Counted from the stretch's first letter, positions 19,301 to 30,910 are shown. The stretch is 64,000 nt of DNA from Progne subis subis (GCA_022316685.1 JAKJHU010000108.1:806001-870000); one strand, 5' to 3'. Made by a program: numbers and translations. The notes: generated by a model not told the origin, from the letters alone.

Positions 19301-19525
19301 CTGGCCAAGCAGGGTAATGCTTGAGCCGCTTCCAGCGGGTGGGGCCAGGGCCGGCCCCTCTCCTCCGTGCTGAGACAAAACAGATGTCGCTCACCCCGCG
19401 CCCAATCTGCGGGGCATTCGTGCTGCAGCCCCTCCTCGCCCGCCCTGGGTCAGGGGGTTTTGGTAATGCCCATCCCAAGCCCCCAGAAATGGAGCCAAAA
19501 ACTTCTGCCTGGTGGTGGTGGTGAA
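16330..19525. other. Intergenic, no gene recognised
   Basis: This is mostly unique, moderately GC-rich sequence. It contains a T tract (16866-16878) and a short (GGAA)n at about 17595-17620. No coding, RNA or mobile element is supported. Confidence 0.7.
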
Positions 19526-19529
19526 TCCT

Positions 19530-19680
19530 AAACGAGGGGTGACAGTGCCAAGGGGCCACAAAGCCAAGGGGGCAAACAACACCAAAGGTGACAAAGCCAA
19601 GGGGGTGACAGTGCCAAAGGTGACTAAGCCATGGGGCGACAATGCCAAGGGGGTGACAATGCCAAAGGCGACCATGCAAA
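19530..19680 (+). repeat. Degenerate ~18 bp minisatellite
   Basis: About eight imperfect units resemble GTGACAATGCCAAGGGGG. Eighteen bases is six codons, so the plus-strand frame shows a six-residue repeat of the VTVPKx/GDKAKG type. There is no evidence that it is translated. Confidence 0.8.
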
Positions 19681-19689
19681 ATGGCACAG

Positions 19690-21220
19690 CCCAAATCCTG
19701 CTGCGATTAAAGCACGGTGCTCCTCTCCCTCTGCACAGCCCCACCAGATGCTCTGCCACTGGTCCTAACCCCCCCCCAGGCCAGACCCCAGATCCACTCA
19801 TGGGAGGGTAGAGCTGAGAAGCAGCTCCATCTCTACCAGAAGCAATAATTCACTTTTTAACCTGTTTTTTTGGCCCATTCGGTCCAAAGCGAGCTGTTCC
19901 CAGCTGGCCCTACTGCCACCCATGTGCAGTAGATGGCAGCAGAAGCTTTAGTCATTGGCCACCAAACTCGAAAGAATCCCTCCCTCCCTCCTCCTCCCCC
20001 CACCTTTTTTTTTTTTTTTTTTTTCACTTTTTACTTTTGGTGGCCTCAAAAATTATTAGTTCCAGATGAGCTCCCGCCATTGTAATAGTCCATTTAACCC
20101 GATCCACTCTGGGCAGAGTCAGTGCAAGTTCAAATGCAGCGTTTTCACGTGTTAAACCACACATCAGAGACTTTTTTTCCCCCCGTGCAGCTCTGGGCAT
20201 TCCTCGTGCAGCGAGGAAAGGGGAAATGCAGAAGGTTAAACCTCACACACACGGCCCCGGCCATGGGCAACAATGGCACTTTGTCAAGGCAGCGCTGCCA
20301 GAGCGGGGCTGAACTTCTGAATTGAACCAGGAACCTTCAGCGCTGCTTCTCCCTTTGAAGATTAGCACTAATAAGCCAAACCAGTGGGTATTTTGTTTTA
20401 TAAGGAAAGAGCATTTCAAGTCACGTACGCTGCTATTGTTGGACACAAAACATGTTCTGTCTCTGCCTGTGGTGACTCCAGCGACTGCTCCACGCTTGTC
20501 TTTTGCTGGGATTACCTTTATTTTTTTATGCTGTATTAAATTTACCTCCCACCATCCTTGAGGCCTGTTAAAACTGATGGGGTTTCCCAGAGCTAACTAC
20601 ATACATACAGTTAAAAAACCCCATTTTATGACCATATTATTTTATTATCATATTCAAATTTTATGCCTTTTTTGGACGAAGTATTGAGAAACAATAATCA
20701 AAAGTACTAGATTTCCCTCCTACTGGAATAACAGGCGCATCTCATATAAACAAGCTCCATGTAAGAGGTGCATTAAATGATTTGTTTCTGGTAAACGAAG
20801 ACAGCTCTAGCACAACACATGGAAAATTTCATGTTGTTTGCTTTTGTAATTCACTGTACACACAGCCTTTAATCTGAGGATCTCCGAGCACCCTGCACAG
20901 TTTAATTAAGGCCCACAACTGCCATGTTGGGGAAGTACATTAAGTGCTGTTATGCTGATTCTTTACAGATGGGCAGGCTCAGGGGCTGAGTTGTGCGCTC
21001 CAAATTTCCCCTCTCCCCATCCTGGATGGGTCCTTAAAGTTTTTCCATGTGGCCTTCCCAACGACAGCCAGAGAAAATAGCTGAACTTAAAACCCCAGCC
21101 GAACAAGAAAACCTGCTTTCATGCAGGGCTGAGCCTTCCAACGACATGTTGTACCTGCAAAGCGTCTGACTGCATTCCCGCTCCCTCCCTTCTGGTGGAA
21201 AACCGTGTTCCAGCCGTGTG
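19690..21220. other. Intergenic, possible ancient SINE traces
   Basis: Apart from the CTCF-like motif and a T tract, this is AT-rich unique sequence. Around 20,950-21,000 the string CTTTACAGATGGGCAGGCTC faintly resembles a MIR core. That is too weak to call. No gene is seen. Confidence 0.5.
19926..19939 (+). promoter_or_regulatory. CTCF-like motif
   Basis: GCAGTAGATGGCAG matches the CTCF core CCASYAGRKGGCRS at 13 of 14 positions, plus orientation. It lies in unique sequence between the 18-bp minisatellite and a T tract at 20006-20024. Binding is inferred only. Confidence 0.45.
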
Positions 21221-24200
21221 GATCAGCACAGGGCCTGGGTGATTCTGTGATTCTGCCTTAAATACCCACTGCGCCAGCCTGCCTGCAATGGGTTAAACCC
21301 CAGACCCGTGTACCGACGTGACCCCAACATCAGGTCAGGAGCCAGACCCCGTCCCAAACCGAGACCTGCTGGGCCCCAGATCGTCTGTTTTGCTGCGGAG
21401 CTGGGAAGAAGAACATCCCAGCATCTTGGCTCCCAAAGCCCCATTTTTCCACGGTATTCTCTCCTGCGGGATCTGTATGGAAACCGCTCGCAGTGCCGAA
21501 GCCACGGGACAAATGAATGGGAATTCACCCTGCCAGTGATATCCATCATGAGACACAAGGCTGCACAGGGGAGGGGCACGCTGAGCCCTAACCAGCTGCA
21601 CATGTACAGTGTCTGTCTCATCCAGCCCCTGGCCTCGGGGGCTGAACGGTTGCTAAACCCTGGGAGCGGGATCAGGAGCAGCCAGGTCACCCCCTGCTCC
21701 CGGCTGGTGCCTTCACACCTCAGCCACTCGAGGCCACCACTTCCTCGTTGGCCTTGGGAATGGGCAAGCAACCAGCTTTGGCCAGGGAATGAATAGGTGC
21801 TGAAGTCATTCAGCTTTTCCCAACATTGTTCCAGCTTTGGCTGCGGAGCAGTTCTCCATCTCTCCCTTTCCCGTGTTCCTTCCCCCTCTCCTCTGCGAGC
21901 TCCTTTGTTCTCGTGTTTACAGCGGCATCGATTTGCTGTCAGAAAGCAACATGGCCTTGGAGTTTCTGTACACACAGCCCAGACCCAGCCACCTGGAACC
22001 TGCCCCTCTCGCACCCCGACTCGCTGCCGCGGGCTGCACTTGGCGTTTCAGATGTCACTGCCCCTTCCTGCTCCTCTCAAACCCCCTGGGGTGAGTGGGG
22101 GCACAAACCGCAGCCCCACACCAAACCCCCGAGGAACACCTGGGCAGGACCAGCTCCTTCTGCTCCTCTTTCCCATCAGCTCAGACATCTCAAAGGTTTC
22201 GGTCATGTTTTCCTCTTGTGATTTGAGGAAATCCCCTCCCTGCTGCCCAAACAAAAGTCTGGGTTGGTTGTGCAGAGTAAGCAGCCCCAGGACTGCTGTC
22301 CTCGCTGTGTTTGCAGCATAGACAGAAAACATGAAAGGACAGGGCATAAAGCATCTCCCTCCTGCTCTAGCAAGATGAAATCCAGCTTCTGGCTCTCTCC
22401 TAAAGAGCTGAGGGATTGCTGCCAGCCCTGCTAATGCTCTAAACAGGACCATGGGCTCCATCTCACCTCATGAGGGCACCTGGGGGAGAAACTGACAGCA
22501 GTCCCCATGCTGGGTGCTGCACCAATTTCCACAACCTATTAAGAATTCCCTGCCTCTCTCAGCTTCCAGGAAGTGTTGCTCCAGGTTTTAGAGCAGCAGC
22601 CCTCTGCTCAGCTCTCTTTATTGCCACCTCACAACCCTCCAGCCAAACCTCTCATGGCCATTCCCCTGGCAGGTGGTAACTCAAGTCCCTTCAGTGGCTC
22701 CTCTGAGGGCTGAAGCCCTTGTTTTCACTTGGTTTCTATTTCCAGATCCCCTCTCTTTTCCAAGCTCCATTGCTTTTACCTGCTTTTGTTCAGCTCTCCC
22801 GTGAAAGGAGGGGTTGGAAGGGGTGACAGGTCTGTAAATATATCGGATTGTCTCTGGGCGAAAAAAGGTAGAGCAGAAAGAGTGATGGATACACTCTTCC
22901 CCTCCTTGCACTTGGGACAGATGAAGGAAGATGGCAGATAATTGCTCTTTATTGTGCCCCGGGTTCACCTTAAGATGAAGGAAGTGATAAGATTTCAATT
23001 AATGTCATTTAAGATTCCCTGCAAGCTGTCCTGTTCCTCTCCCAGCTTCTTCCCTCCTCTGAAACCGTGGTCCTCAATGCTGCTTTTGTAACCCCACGGG
23101 AGCTCCCTAAATGGGCCACATCCTCACCTGGTGAGCACTGTCAGGGCTCCACCGACAGCAGTGGAGCAATGCTAATTTAGACCAGATGCCAACCCCCCTG
23201 CAGCCCCACTCTGGATTTATTGTAGGGCAGGATAGATAACATACTTCATTATACAAAGCAGGGATCGTTTTCCAGCTTGCCCAAGAATGAGCCGAGGAGC
23301 TTTTCTAATCAGCTTAAACTGATCAAGATATCCAGGCACGGAAAGCCTGATATGATATCCAGGGTTCTGTGTAAGGCACCTAATGCTGAGCCTGCTGACT
23401 TTCCCGAGTAACTGCATCAAATTCCTTGGGATTGCTTCCCTGCAAAAGGAGAACACAGGGAGCTGCAGCCCAGGGAGCTGGCGCCCTGTTAAATAACACA
23501 CAAACATGCTAGAGCAGAGGGAAACCTTCACTAGATATTGGTTCTCTCAAAAGAAAAAAATCAGAAAAAAAAAATACACTAAAAGAAATAAATGGATGCA
23601 CGAAGCTGCTGGTGAGATTTTGCATACCAGAAACATTTGAATTTCGATCGCATTTTACCTAAAGCCCGAAGAAAGCACTGAAACACCAAGGTATCCCAGA
23701 ACAAGCCCCAACGTCTTGAAAACGTTCCCTTCAGATTTTCAAAATGTCTCCTTACAAATATCTGCTGGCACGCAGTCACAACATCCTCCTCTCTGACTGC
23801 GCCGCTTCGGCATAAAGCAGAATTTCCACGTAAAGAACGACTCCTGCCTTCCACAGACTTCCTAATTCAAATAAATTCTATGTATGCATTTATGGCTGCA
23901 AACAGCAGTGAAGCCCCCACCCCGACAAACATCCACCAAAGCGGCGCAAACAGCTGAAATTCTTCGCCCCCCCTGCAGATACATTAATGTTTATTGTACC
24001 CAAGAGCATCCATTTTCGCTCCTCTTCTATATATACACGCATGACGTTTCCATATGTTCTGCAGCTCAGCTCCCTGGTAACATCACACCCTCCAGGGGAG
24101 AGGGAGAAGCCTGGAAGCAGGGGGGGATCTCAGTCAGAGACCCCGGGTCGGGTGGGAGCAGGGTGGGGAGGAAGAGCAGAGCTGAGATTTTGTGCTTCCT

Positions 24201-27200
24201 CCTCCTCGAGCACCTGAACCCAGCCCGGTGCTGCCACATCAAACACTGATTTTCCTGCCCGTGCCCTGCAGCAGCAAACCTTCCCCTGCTCCCGGTTTGG
24301 TTTTTTTTTTTTTTTTTTTTAAACAATAGCCATTCCCAAGGTGTGAAATCCGCGGGAGGGGTTGGTGGGGGCAGGTTGGGGAGGGGGTGCCGCATCTGTG
24401 AATATGATTACAGGTTTAAAACGTGTGAAGTCTTTTCAGATTTAATGAACCAGAATGCGACTTTCATTTTGGCTGCGCATATTTTCAACCCTAATATATG
24501 TTTATTTAGTCTAATTAATTGCCTTTTTTTATTATTATTATTATTTCCCCTCTGGAACATACCTGCTCAGCTCTCCCAAGTATTTTGCAGTACCCACACA
24601 CAACAAAGACTGTTCCTCTGCAATACCCGGGCTGAGACCTCCTCATTCCCGGGTTCTGCACGGGAGGAGGAGGCTGATTTGAGAAGGAAACACTGCTCTC
24701 CAACAGATGAGAAACTCGTTTACTCCTCCTGGGTTGATGCTGAGGTGCTGCATTTACCTGACGTGGTTTGAGCAGGTGCTGTGGCTGGAGATGGAAAATC
24801 GGACGGGGGTGAGGAGTTGTGCAGAGACATGGGATTGAGGAGAGGCAGGGACAGCGTGAACACCACACAAGTGACCCCCTCGGAGGAAGGCAGGGCTTTA
24901 CATATGTCCTCTGTGATTTCAGCCCTCCAGCTCCAGACAGGAAAATAATATAGGCAAAATAAACCAGGAGGAGGGGGAAGTCCTTGGATGCCAGCAACAG
25001 ATATCAGCATGTAACAACCCACTGAGCCACAAGCCTTTGAGGAGCAGGTAGCACAGGCTGGCAGCTTGGAGATGGAAAAGCTGGCACGGCCATGAGGGAA
25101 ATCCTTCCCAGCAGCTCCAAGACAAAGAGCAATGCCAGCCAGGGCAGGGGATGGGAATGCTCAACCGAGCCCATTCTGAGGCATGAGGTGATTAAATAGG
25201 AGATGGTGGACGGAGATACATACAGTACAGAGCCTTCCATCTGGGGACCTGCTTGTTCCTCAAACTGCCTTTGTCCTGCCAGGTGATGTAAAAACCTGCT
25301 CAAACCCCTTTTTTATTTACTTCTTCCATCAGTGCTCTGAACATGATGCAGTAGACAAAACCTCAAGTCCTGAGCATGAATCCGTCCTGCTCGAGTGATC
25401 GCCATTGATCACAGATAGAAAATCTGCCTGCACTGATGGACAGGATGATCCATAAACCACCCCCAGCCAGGGGAAAGCTGCTGACCTGCAGTGAGTATTT
25501 GCAAGGCCACATCCCTCCTCTGCTCCCTGCAGACCAGGGGGCTCAAATCTGAAACCCTCATCAGGCAGTTTCTGATCACATTTTCCTGCCCTCGAAACCC
25601 TTCACCCCAAACATCAAACAGCTTTTTTTTTTTCCCCCCCCCCCTCTACTACGAAAAGTTTTTCAGGACAGGAAAACGGTTTCCTGTCCAGACCAGACAC
25701 CGGCTTCCTGCAATGCTCTCCAGCAGATCATGTAATCCTACGCCCCTATTTGTAAAATGAAGATGATCGATTGCCTTTGTCTCCTCTACTCAAACGTCCA
25801 AGCTGTGGTCCTTAAAACACCCACGTGACCAGGCATAACTCTGCCCTGATCTCACACAGCACTGCAGTAATACTCATAAATAATGGCAGAGTTACGAAAG
25901 TAGGATTTACAGTAATGCGTCAGAGCGCAGGATGACAAAATCGCCTGGGTTTACTCTGAATTTACATGAGAATAAACAAGGCCAGACTTTTGCCCTCATT
26001 CCGCAGAAGGGCCCCAGGTTGTGTGTCTGTCTTCCATCTCCTCACCCCCACAGGCTCTTACGTGGAATTACATTTATTTTAACACGATGAACTTGGAAAC
26101 TGAAGTTTGCCCCAGCCACGCAGCTCTGTGGGCTCTGCCCAGAGGTGGCCGTGGGTGATGGGTGGGGATGTGGGGAGGGTTTGGCTCAGCCAGAGCAAGC
26201 TTTGTGCTGCCCCTACGCATCCACGTGCACCCCAACAGCAACAGAACGCTCAGCACACCTCACCCCCTGGATAAATCCATACAAACCCACCAAAACCAGC
26301 TCTGCTTTGAGAGGATGGAGAACTGAAAGGGTTAACTGGCTGCTTTAGGGATGAGCCCTGGTTACATAGGGAAAATGAAATAAAAAAATAAAAAATAAAA
26401 ATAATAATTAAAAAACCCAACAACAACAACAATTTGGACATAGGCCACGAATGCAAATGCTCTGAAAAGTGGAATTGATGAGGTCAGACCTGGTGCTTCT
26501 GGGCTGGTAGGAATGACATGGGGGAGTCCCCAGGGACCTGTGGGGTTTCTGTTGGGGCTGCAGAGCAAGAGCCATCCTCCAGTGGAGGAAAGAGCTGTGC
26601 TGGGCAGGTTGGGGCACTTCTCCCTTCCATCCTACAGCCCTGACACCTTCTCAGCCACCAGAGGCTTCTAACATGAGCCAGTGCTGGCCCACATGGTACC
26701 TGCTGCACCATCTCTGAGGAGGTGCCCATGAGGAGATGCTCCTGACTCACCAGGAGAGCCAGGAGTCACCGCTCTGAGCCCGAACCCCACAGGAATCCAT
26801 GGAAGCAACCATCAACTTCCAGACCCCCCAAATCCCATAATTTTGTTAACTACACCACTAACCCCCTGGGGCACCCCCAGCTCTGACAAAGCACCCCGGT
26901 GGTGGCTGCAGAGGGGGTCCAGGAGCCACTGCAGAGCTGTGTGAGGCAATCCACATGTTCCCGTGGTGATTTGGGGGCTCCTGGATGACGAGAGACAGGC
27001 GGGGATGACTTTTTAGGAAAAGCAATGAGTAGGAAGAGATGCAAAGAAGAGACACCTGCCCCAGGGAGGTTGGAGAAGGAGCTCCATCCCTCTCCGAGAT
27101 GGGCTGTGGCTGCTGGCAAGCAGAGGGCTGGGTTTGATGGCCCAGGAGGTGCCTGGGGAGGGGGATGGCTGTGGAAAAGCTGGGTGGTTATGTAAGAAAA

Positions 27201-27470
27201 TCATCTCTGCTCTGCAGCGTTGCGATAGCAAAGGGTTCAGGAGGAGAGACAGGAAAATCTGCTGACCTGGCTGTTCCTCTGTCACTGCTGACAGCACAAA
27301 CAGGGACGGGTTTACGGCCAGGGGCTGAAACAAGGGGCTCCTGCTCAGTTGAACTCTTCTAAATTGATACTTTCTACTCAAAGACCTCTGCACAGAGCCT
27401 GATCCTGATGGATTTTCTCCAGAGCTGGGAATTCAGCTTTCCCACCAGCTGCTCTCTCATCTTCTCCCTC
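21221..27470. other. Intergenic, no gene recognised
   Basis: This is a six-kilobase stretch without a credible gene. It contains a short GATTCTGTGATTCTG block at 21241-21255, which is the CR1 terminal octamer type. T tracts lie at 24301-24320 and 25623-25633, and A-rich low complexity at 26377-26440. A MIR-like string, TTTGTAAAATGAAGATGAT, lies near 25,750. Minus frames of up to 263 codons (21223-22014) show no recognisable domain. Confidence 0.6.
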
Positions 27471-27475
27471 CCGCA

Positions 27476-27525
27476 TGGAATGGTTTAGGTGGGAAAACAC
27501 CTTGAACATCATTGCCCATCATGGA
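27476..27525 (-). mobile_element. Short CR1 3'-end remnant
   Basis: GGAATGGTTTAGGTGGGAAA followed by a CACCTTGAACATCATTGCCC-like block matches the reverse complement of the CR1 3' end. Only about 50 bp remain. Confidence 0.45.
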
Positions 27526-27634
27526 GTGATGCACTTTCCTCCCTTTGCGTGGGGAAAACTTAACGGACTTAATGGCAGCGATCACAGACTCACAGAAACA
27601 CAGAATCGGATGGGGCAGGACCCGAGGACGGGGC

Positions 27635-27745
27635 AGGATTCCTGGGATATCTCACGATTCCCAGGATGGAGCCGGACCCGGGCATGTGTCAGGACTTAGG
27701 GATGTTTCAGGATTCCTGGGATATCTCACGATACCCAGGATGAGG
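27635..27745 (+). repeat. Two degenerate 74-bp proto-repeats beside the minisatellite
   Basis: AGGATTCCTGGGATATCTCA occurs at 27635 and again at 27709, a spacing of 74 bp. The GGATATCTCACGATTCCC core resembles the unit of the adjoining array. These look like diverged edge or precursor units. Confidence 0.75.
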
Positions 27746-27764
27746 CCAGACTAGGACCTATCTC

Positions 27765-28968
27765 ACCATTCCCGGGGGTATCTCCTCTCCCCATTCCCGG
27801 GAACACCTCGATATCATCTCCCCAATTCCCGGGAACACCTCGATATCATCTCCCCAGTCCCGGGAACACCTCGATACCATCTCCCCACTCCCGGGAACAC
27901 CTCGATACCATCTCCCCATTCCCGGGAATACCTCGATATCATCTCCCCACTCCCGGGAACACCTCGATATCATCTCCCCAATTCCCGGGAACACCTCGAT
28001 ACCATCTCCCCATTCCCGGGAACACCTCGATATCATCTCCCCATTCCCGGGAACACCTCGATATCATCTCCCCATTCCCGGGAACACCTCGATATCATCT
28101 CCCCAGTCCCGGGAACACCTCGATATCATCTCCCCATTCTCGGGAACACCTCGATATCATCTCCCCTATTCCCGGGAACACCTCGATATCATCTCCCCTA
28201 TTCCCGGGAGCACCTCGATATCATCTCCCCTATTCCCGGGAGCACCTCGATATCATCTCCCCATTCCCGGGAACATCTCGATATCATCTCCCCATTCCCG
28301 GGAACACCTCGATACCATCTCCCCATTCCCGGGAACACCTCGATACCATCTCCCCTATTCCCGGGAACACCTCGATACCATCTCCCCATTCCCAGGAGCA
28401 TCTCGATACCATCTCCCCTATTCCCGGGAACACCTCGATATCATCTCCCCAATTCCCGGGAACACCTCGATATCATCTCCCCAATTCCCGGGAACACCTC
28501 GATACCATCTCCCCAATTCCCGGGAGCACCTCGATACCATCTCCCCAATTCCCGGGAGCACCTCGATACCATCTCCCCATTCCCGGGAGCACCTCGATAC
28601 CATCTCCCCAATTCCCGGGAACACCTCGATACCATCTCCCCAATTCCCGGGAACATCTCGATACCATCTCCCCAATTCCCGGGAACATCTCGATACCATC
28701 TCCCCATTCCCGGGAACACCTCGATACCATCTCCCCAATTCCCGGGAACATCTCGATATCATCTCCCCATTCCCGGGAACACCTCGATACCATCTCCCCA
28801 TTCCCGGGAACACCTCGATATCATCTCCCCAATTCCCGGGAACACCTCGATACCATCTCCCCATTCCCGGGAACACCTCGATACCATCTCCCCATTCCCG
28901 GGAACACCTCGATACCATCTCCCCATTCCCGGGAACACCTCGATATCATCTCCCCCTTCCCGGGATGG
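27765..28968 (+). repeat. 31-32 bp minisatellite, about 37 copies
   Basis: The units are close copies of ATTCCCGGGAACACCTCGAT followed by ATCATCTCCCC, 31 or 32 bp long. They vary at a few sites: GATATC or GATACC, AACACC or AGCACC, and one or two A/T before TTCCC. Each carries TTCCCGGGAA and two CpGs. The array ends where the CpG-rich island begins. No protein or RNA function is demonstrated. Copy number was estimated from length and may be compressed in an assembly. Confidence 0.95.
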
Positions 28969-29290
28969 GGCGGAGCCCGGACCCCGCCTCGGGAGCGCGC
29001 CCCGCCCCGCCCCTCCTCCCTGCCCTCCCATTGGCCGGGGGCGCGCGGCCGCAGCCAATCAGCGCGCGCCTTCCCTGCCACGCCCCGGCAACAGGGGCGG
29101 CCGCCGGCGGGTTCATCTGAGGTGCGGCGGCGGCCGCGGGGAGCCCGGCCCCGATCACCCGTGCCCCCATCGCCCGTGCCCCCATCGCCCCGGCCCCCGC
29201 CGAGCCCCCTAAGCCCCCGTCCCGACCTCTCCCCGCCGCCGCTGGGGCTGCCCCGGTAGGATAAACCCGCCCCGAGCATCACCCGCCAAG
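28960..29290. promoter_or_regulatory. CpG island with CCAAT and GC boxes: candidate orphan promoter
   Basis: The segment is very GC- and CpG-rich. It holds GC boxes (CCCCGCCCCGCCCC near 29000-29013, GGGGCGG near 29093-29099), an inverted CCAAT box CCATTGG at 29028-29034 and a direct one CCAATCAG at 29055-29062. There is no TATA box. This is the architecture of a broad NF-Y/Sp1-driven vertebrate promoter. No coding exon is recognised on either side, so the transcript could be a lncRNA in either direction. It lies about 13 kb downstream of the SORL1 3' end. Confidence 0.6.
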
Positions 29291-29344
29291 CGCTGAAAGC
29301 AGCGCGAGCTGCTTGGTTTCCGTGTCACATCCCCTTCCTGGGGT

Positions 29345-29738
29345 AGTTAATATTGTGGTGTATTTAATGTGCTTCTATGTTCAATATACTTCCATATTTA
29401 ATACGCTTCTCTATTCAATACACATATATTGAATACACTTCTATATTCAATGCACATCTATATTCAATATACTGACATATTCAATACACTTATGTACTCA
29501 AAATGCTTATGTATTTTAATACACTTATCTCATCAATATACATGTATATTGAATATCCTTATAAATGGAATATAGTGGCTTATTCAGTATACTTATAAAC
29601 TCAATACATTTATATAATGAATACACTTATATAATCAATATGCATATATATTGAATATACTTATGCACTGAATATACTGACATATTCAATATACATGTAT
29701 ACTCAATACACTTATATATTGAGAATATCCCGGGGGGG

Positions 29739-29740
<2 letters not shown>
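29345..29740. repeat. AT-rich degenerate repeat zone of TATTCAATA/TATTGAATA motifs
   Basis: About 400 bp are built from variants of TATTCAATACACTTATATA in loose 20-25 bp spacing. The reverse-complement form TATTGAATA is interspersed, so the stretch is rich in potential hairpins. It follows the CpG island directly. Confidence 0.85.

Positions 29741-29772
<32 letters not shown>
29741..29772. repeat. (AT)16 microsatellite
   Basis: This uninterrupted AT dinucleotide run ends the AT-rich repeat zone. Confidence 0.95.
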
Positions 29773-29775
<3 letters not shown>

Positions 29776-29784
29776 ATATACAGA

Positions 29785-30895
29785 TGCAGCCCGCTGAGGT
29801 TGCAGCACGAGAGAAGAGCTGAAATCCGTGGCCAAAAAGGTCTTAGAAGAGGCTACAAGCTGCCTTTCCCATGTAAAGATCAAACCCCTCTGCTCGCTCT
29901 CCTTCTCGCTATCATTTTTAATTAATGAGGGCAGCAATGCCTGCGGATACGGAACCGGGGAGAGAACGCCCTCCCCATCCCTCTGCTGTATTTCCTTTAA
30001 GGAAAAAAAAAAAAGGGCAGAGAATGATAATAATAATTAAAAAAAAATCTCATAATCTGCAAGGATTGTAATCGTGCAACAGATGCAGGTGATCGAGCAG
30101 AACATTTTCACGGTTTTTTCAGGCTCTGTGGACGGCGGGGATGAGGGGGTTACGGCTCGGGGCTGGTCCCTCTGATTTATGTAAAACATTTTAGCGCACC
30201 GGAAAATAGACAGCGGAGAAAATCCAATTCCAGATGATTCAAAAGGCACAAAGACAATGGGAGACAAGGACCGAGTTCAGCTCGTTTAAATGCTGTTAAT
30301 TGTCCATTCCCATAGTGAGACGGTTTCTTCTGCAAATGAGAGAACAAACCCCTTAACGCCGGGTTAGGTTTTTGATTTTTTTTTTTTTTTTTTTCCGAAA
30401 TTATTTCATTAGCAGCGTGCCAGGACTGAAGTGAACCCAAATAATCTTAATCACTGAATAGTCCTCGCTGTTTTATGGCTTTTTTAAAGAAAGAGGGAGA
30501 AGAAAAAGAAGGAGAGGCGCAGATAATGCCCCGCTGGCACAAAGAGCCGGAGCGAGGTTGGAAGTCACTGCAATCCGCGCCCAGACCTCTTGGAGGTCTC
30601 GAGCACCGCCAGAAACCCGAAAACGAGGGGGGAAAAAATTAAAATAAAATAGAACAACCCTTCCGAGAGGGAACACGGTTCCATTTACGGCTCACCGGTG
30701 AGGGCTGCAAGGGGGTTCTGCTGGAGGTGCCCCTTTATTTATCCCGTTATTTATTTATTCCCCAGGCAGCGGCTGGGGATGCAGCGAGTGCCGCAGCAGA
30801 GCCGGCGCTCGGGATGAATTTTTTGGGCTCCCGACAGCGATGGGCGCTGGCAGGGGAGGTCGGAGGCTCTGGCGAGCTGCCCTCGCCCCTCCGAG
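29785..30895. other. Intergenic, no gene recognised
   Basis: This is unique sequence with short A and T tracts (30002-30014, 30377-30394). It becomes GC-rich from about 30,770. No coding feature is supported. Confidence 0.65.
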
Positions 30896-30902
30896 CCGTG
30901 CC

Positions 30903-30910
30903 TATAAAAG
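30903..30910 (+). promoter_or_regulatory. TATA-box-like TATAAAAG
   Basis: TATAAAAG lies at the end of a GC-rich stretch (about 30,780-30,900). A start site 30 bp downstream would fall inside a purine run. The motif is strong, but there is no other promoter or gene evidence. Confidence 0.3.

Noticed and set aside
20940..21010. MIR SINE fragment (also near 25,720-25,770)
   Set aside because: Only short strings resemble MIR; too weak without an alignment.
21223..22014. 263-codon minus-strand open frame
   Set aside because: No recognisable domain or codon bias, overlapping open frames on the other strand, and its 3' end runs into a CR1-terminus-like octamer repeat.
27765..28968. CRISPR-like or satellite-encoded protein
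   Set aside because: Units are contiguous without unique spacers, so it is a minisatellite; coding is unsupported.
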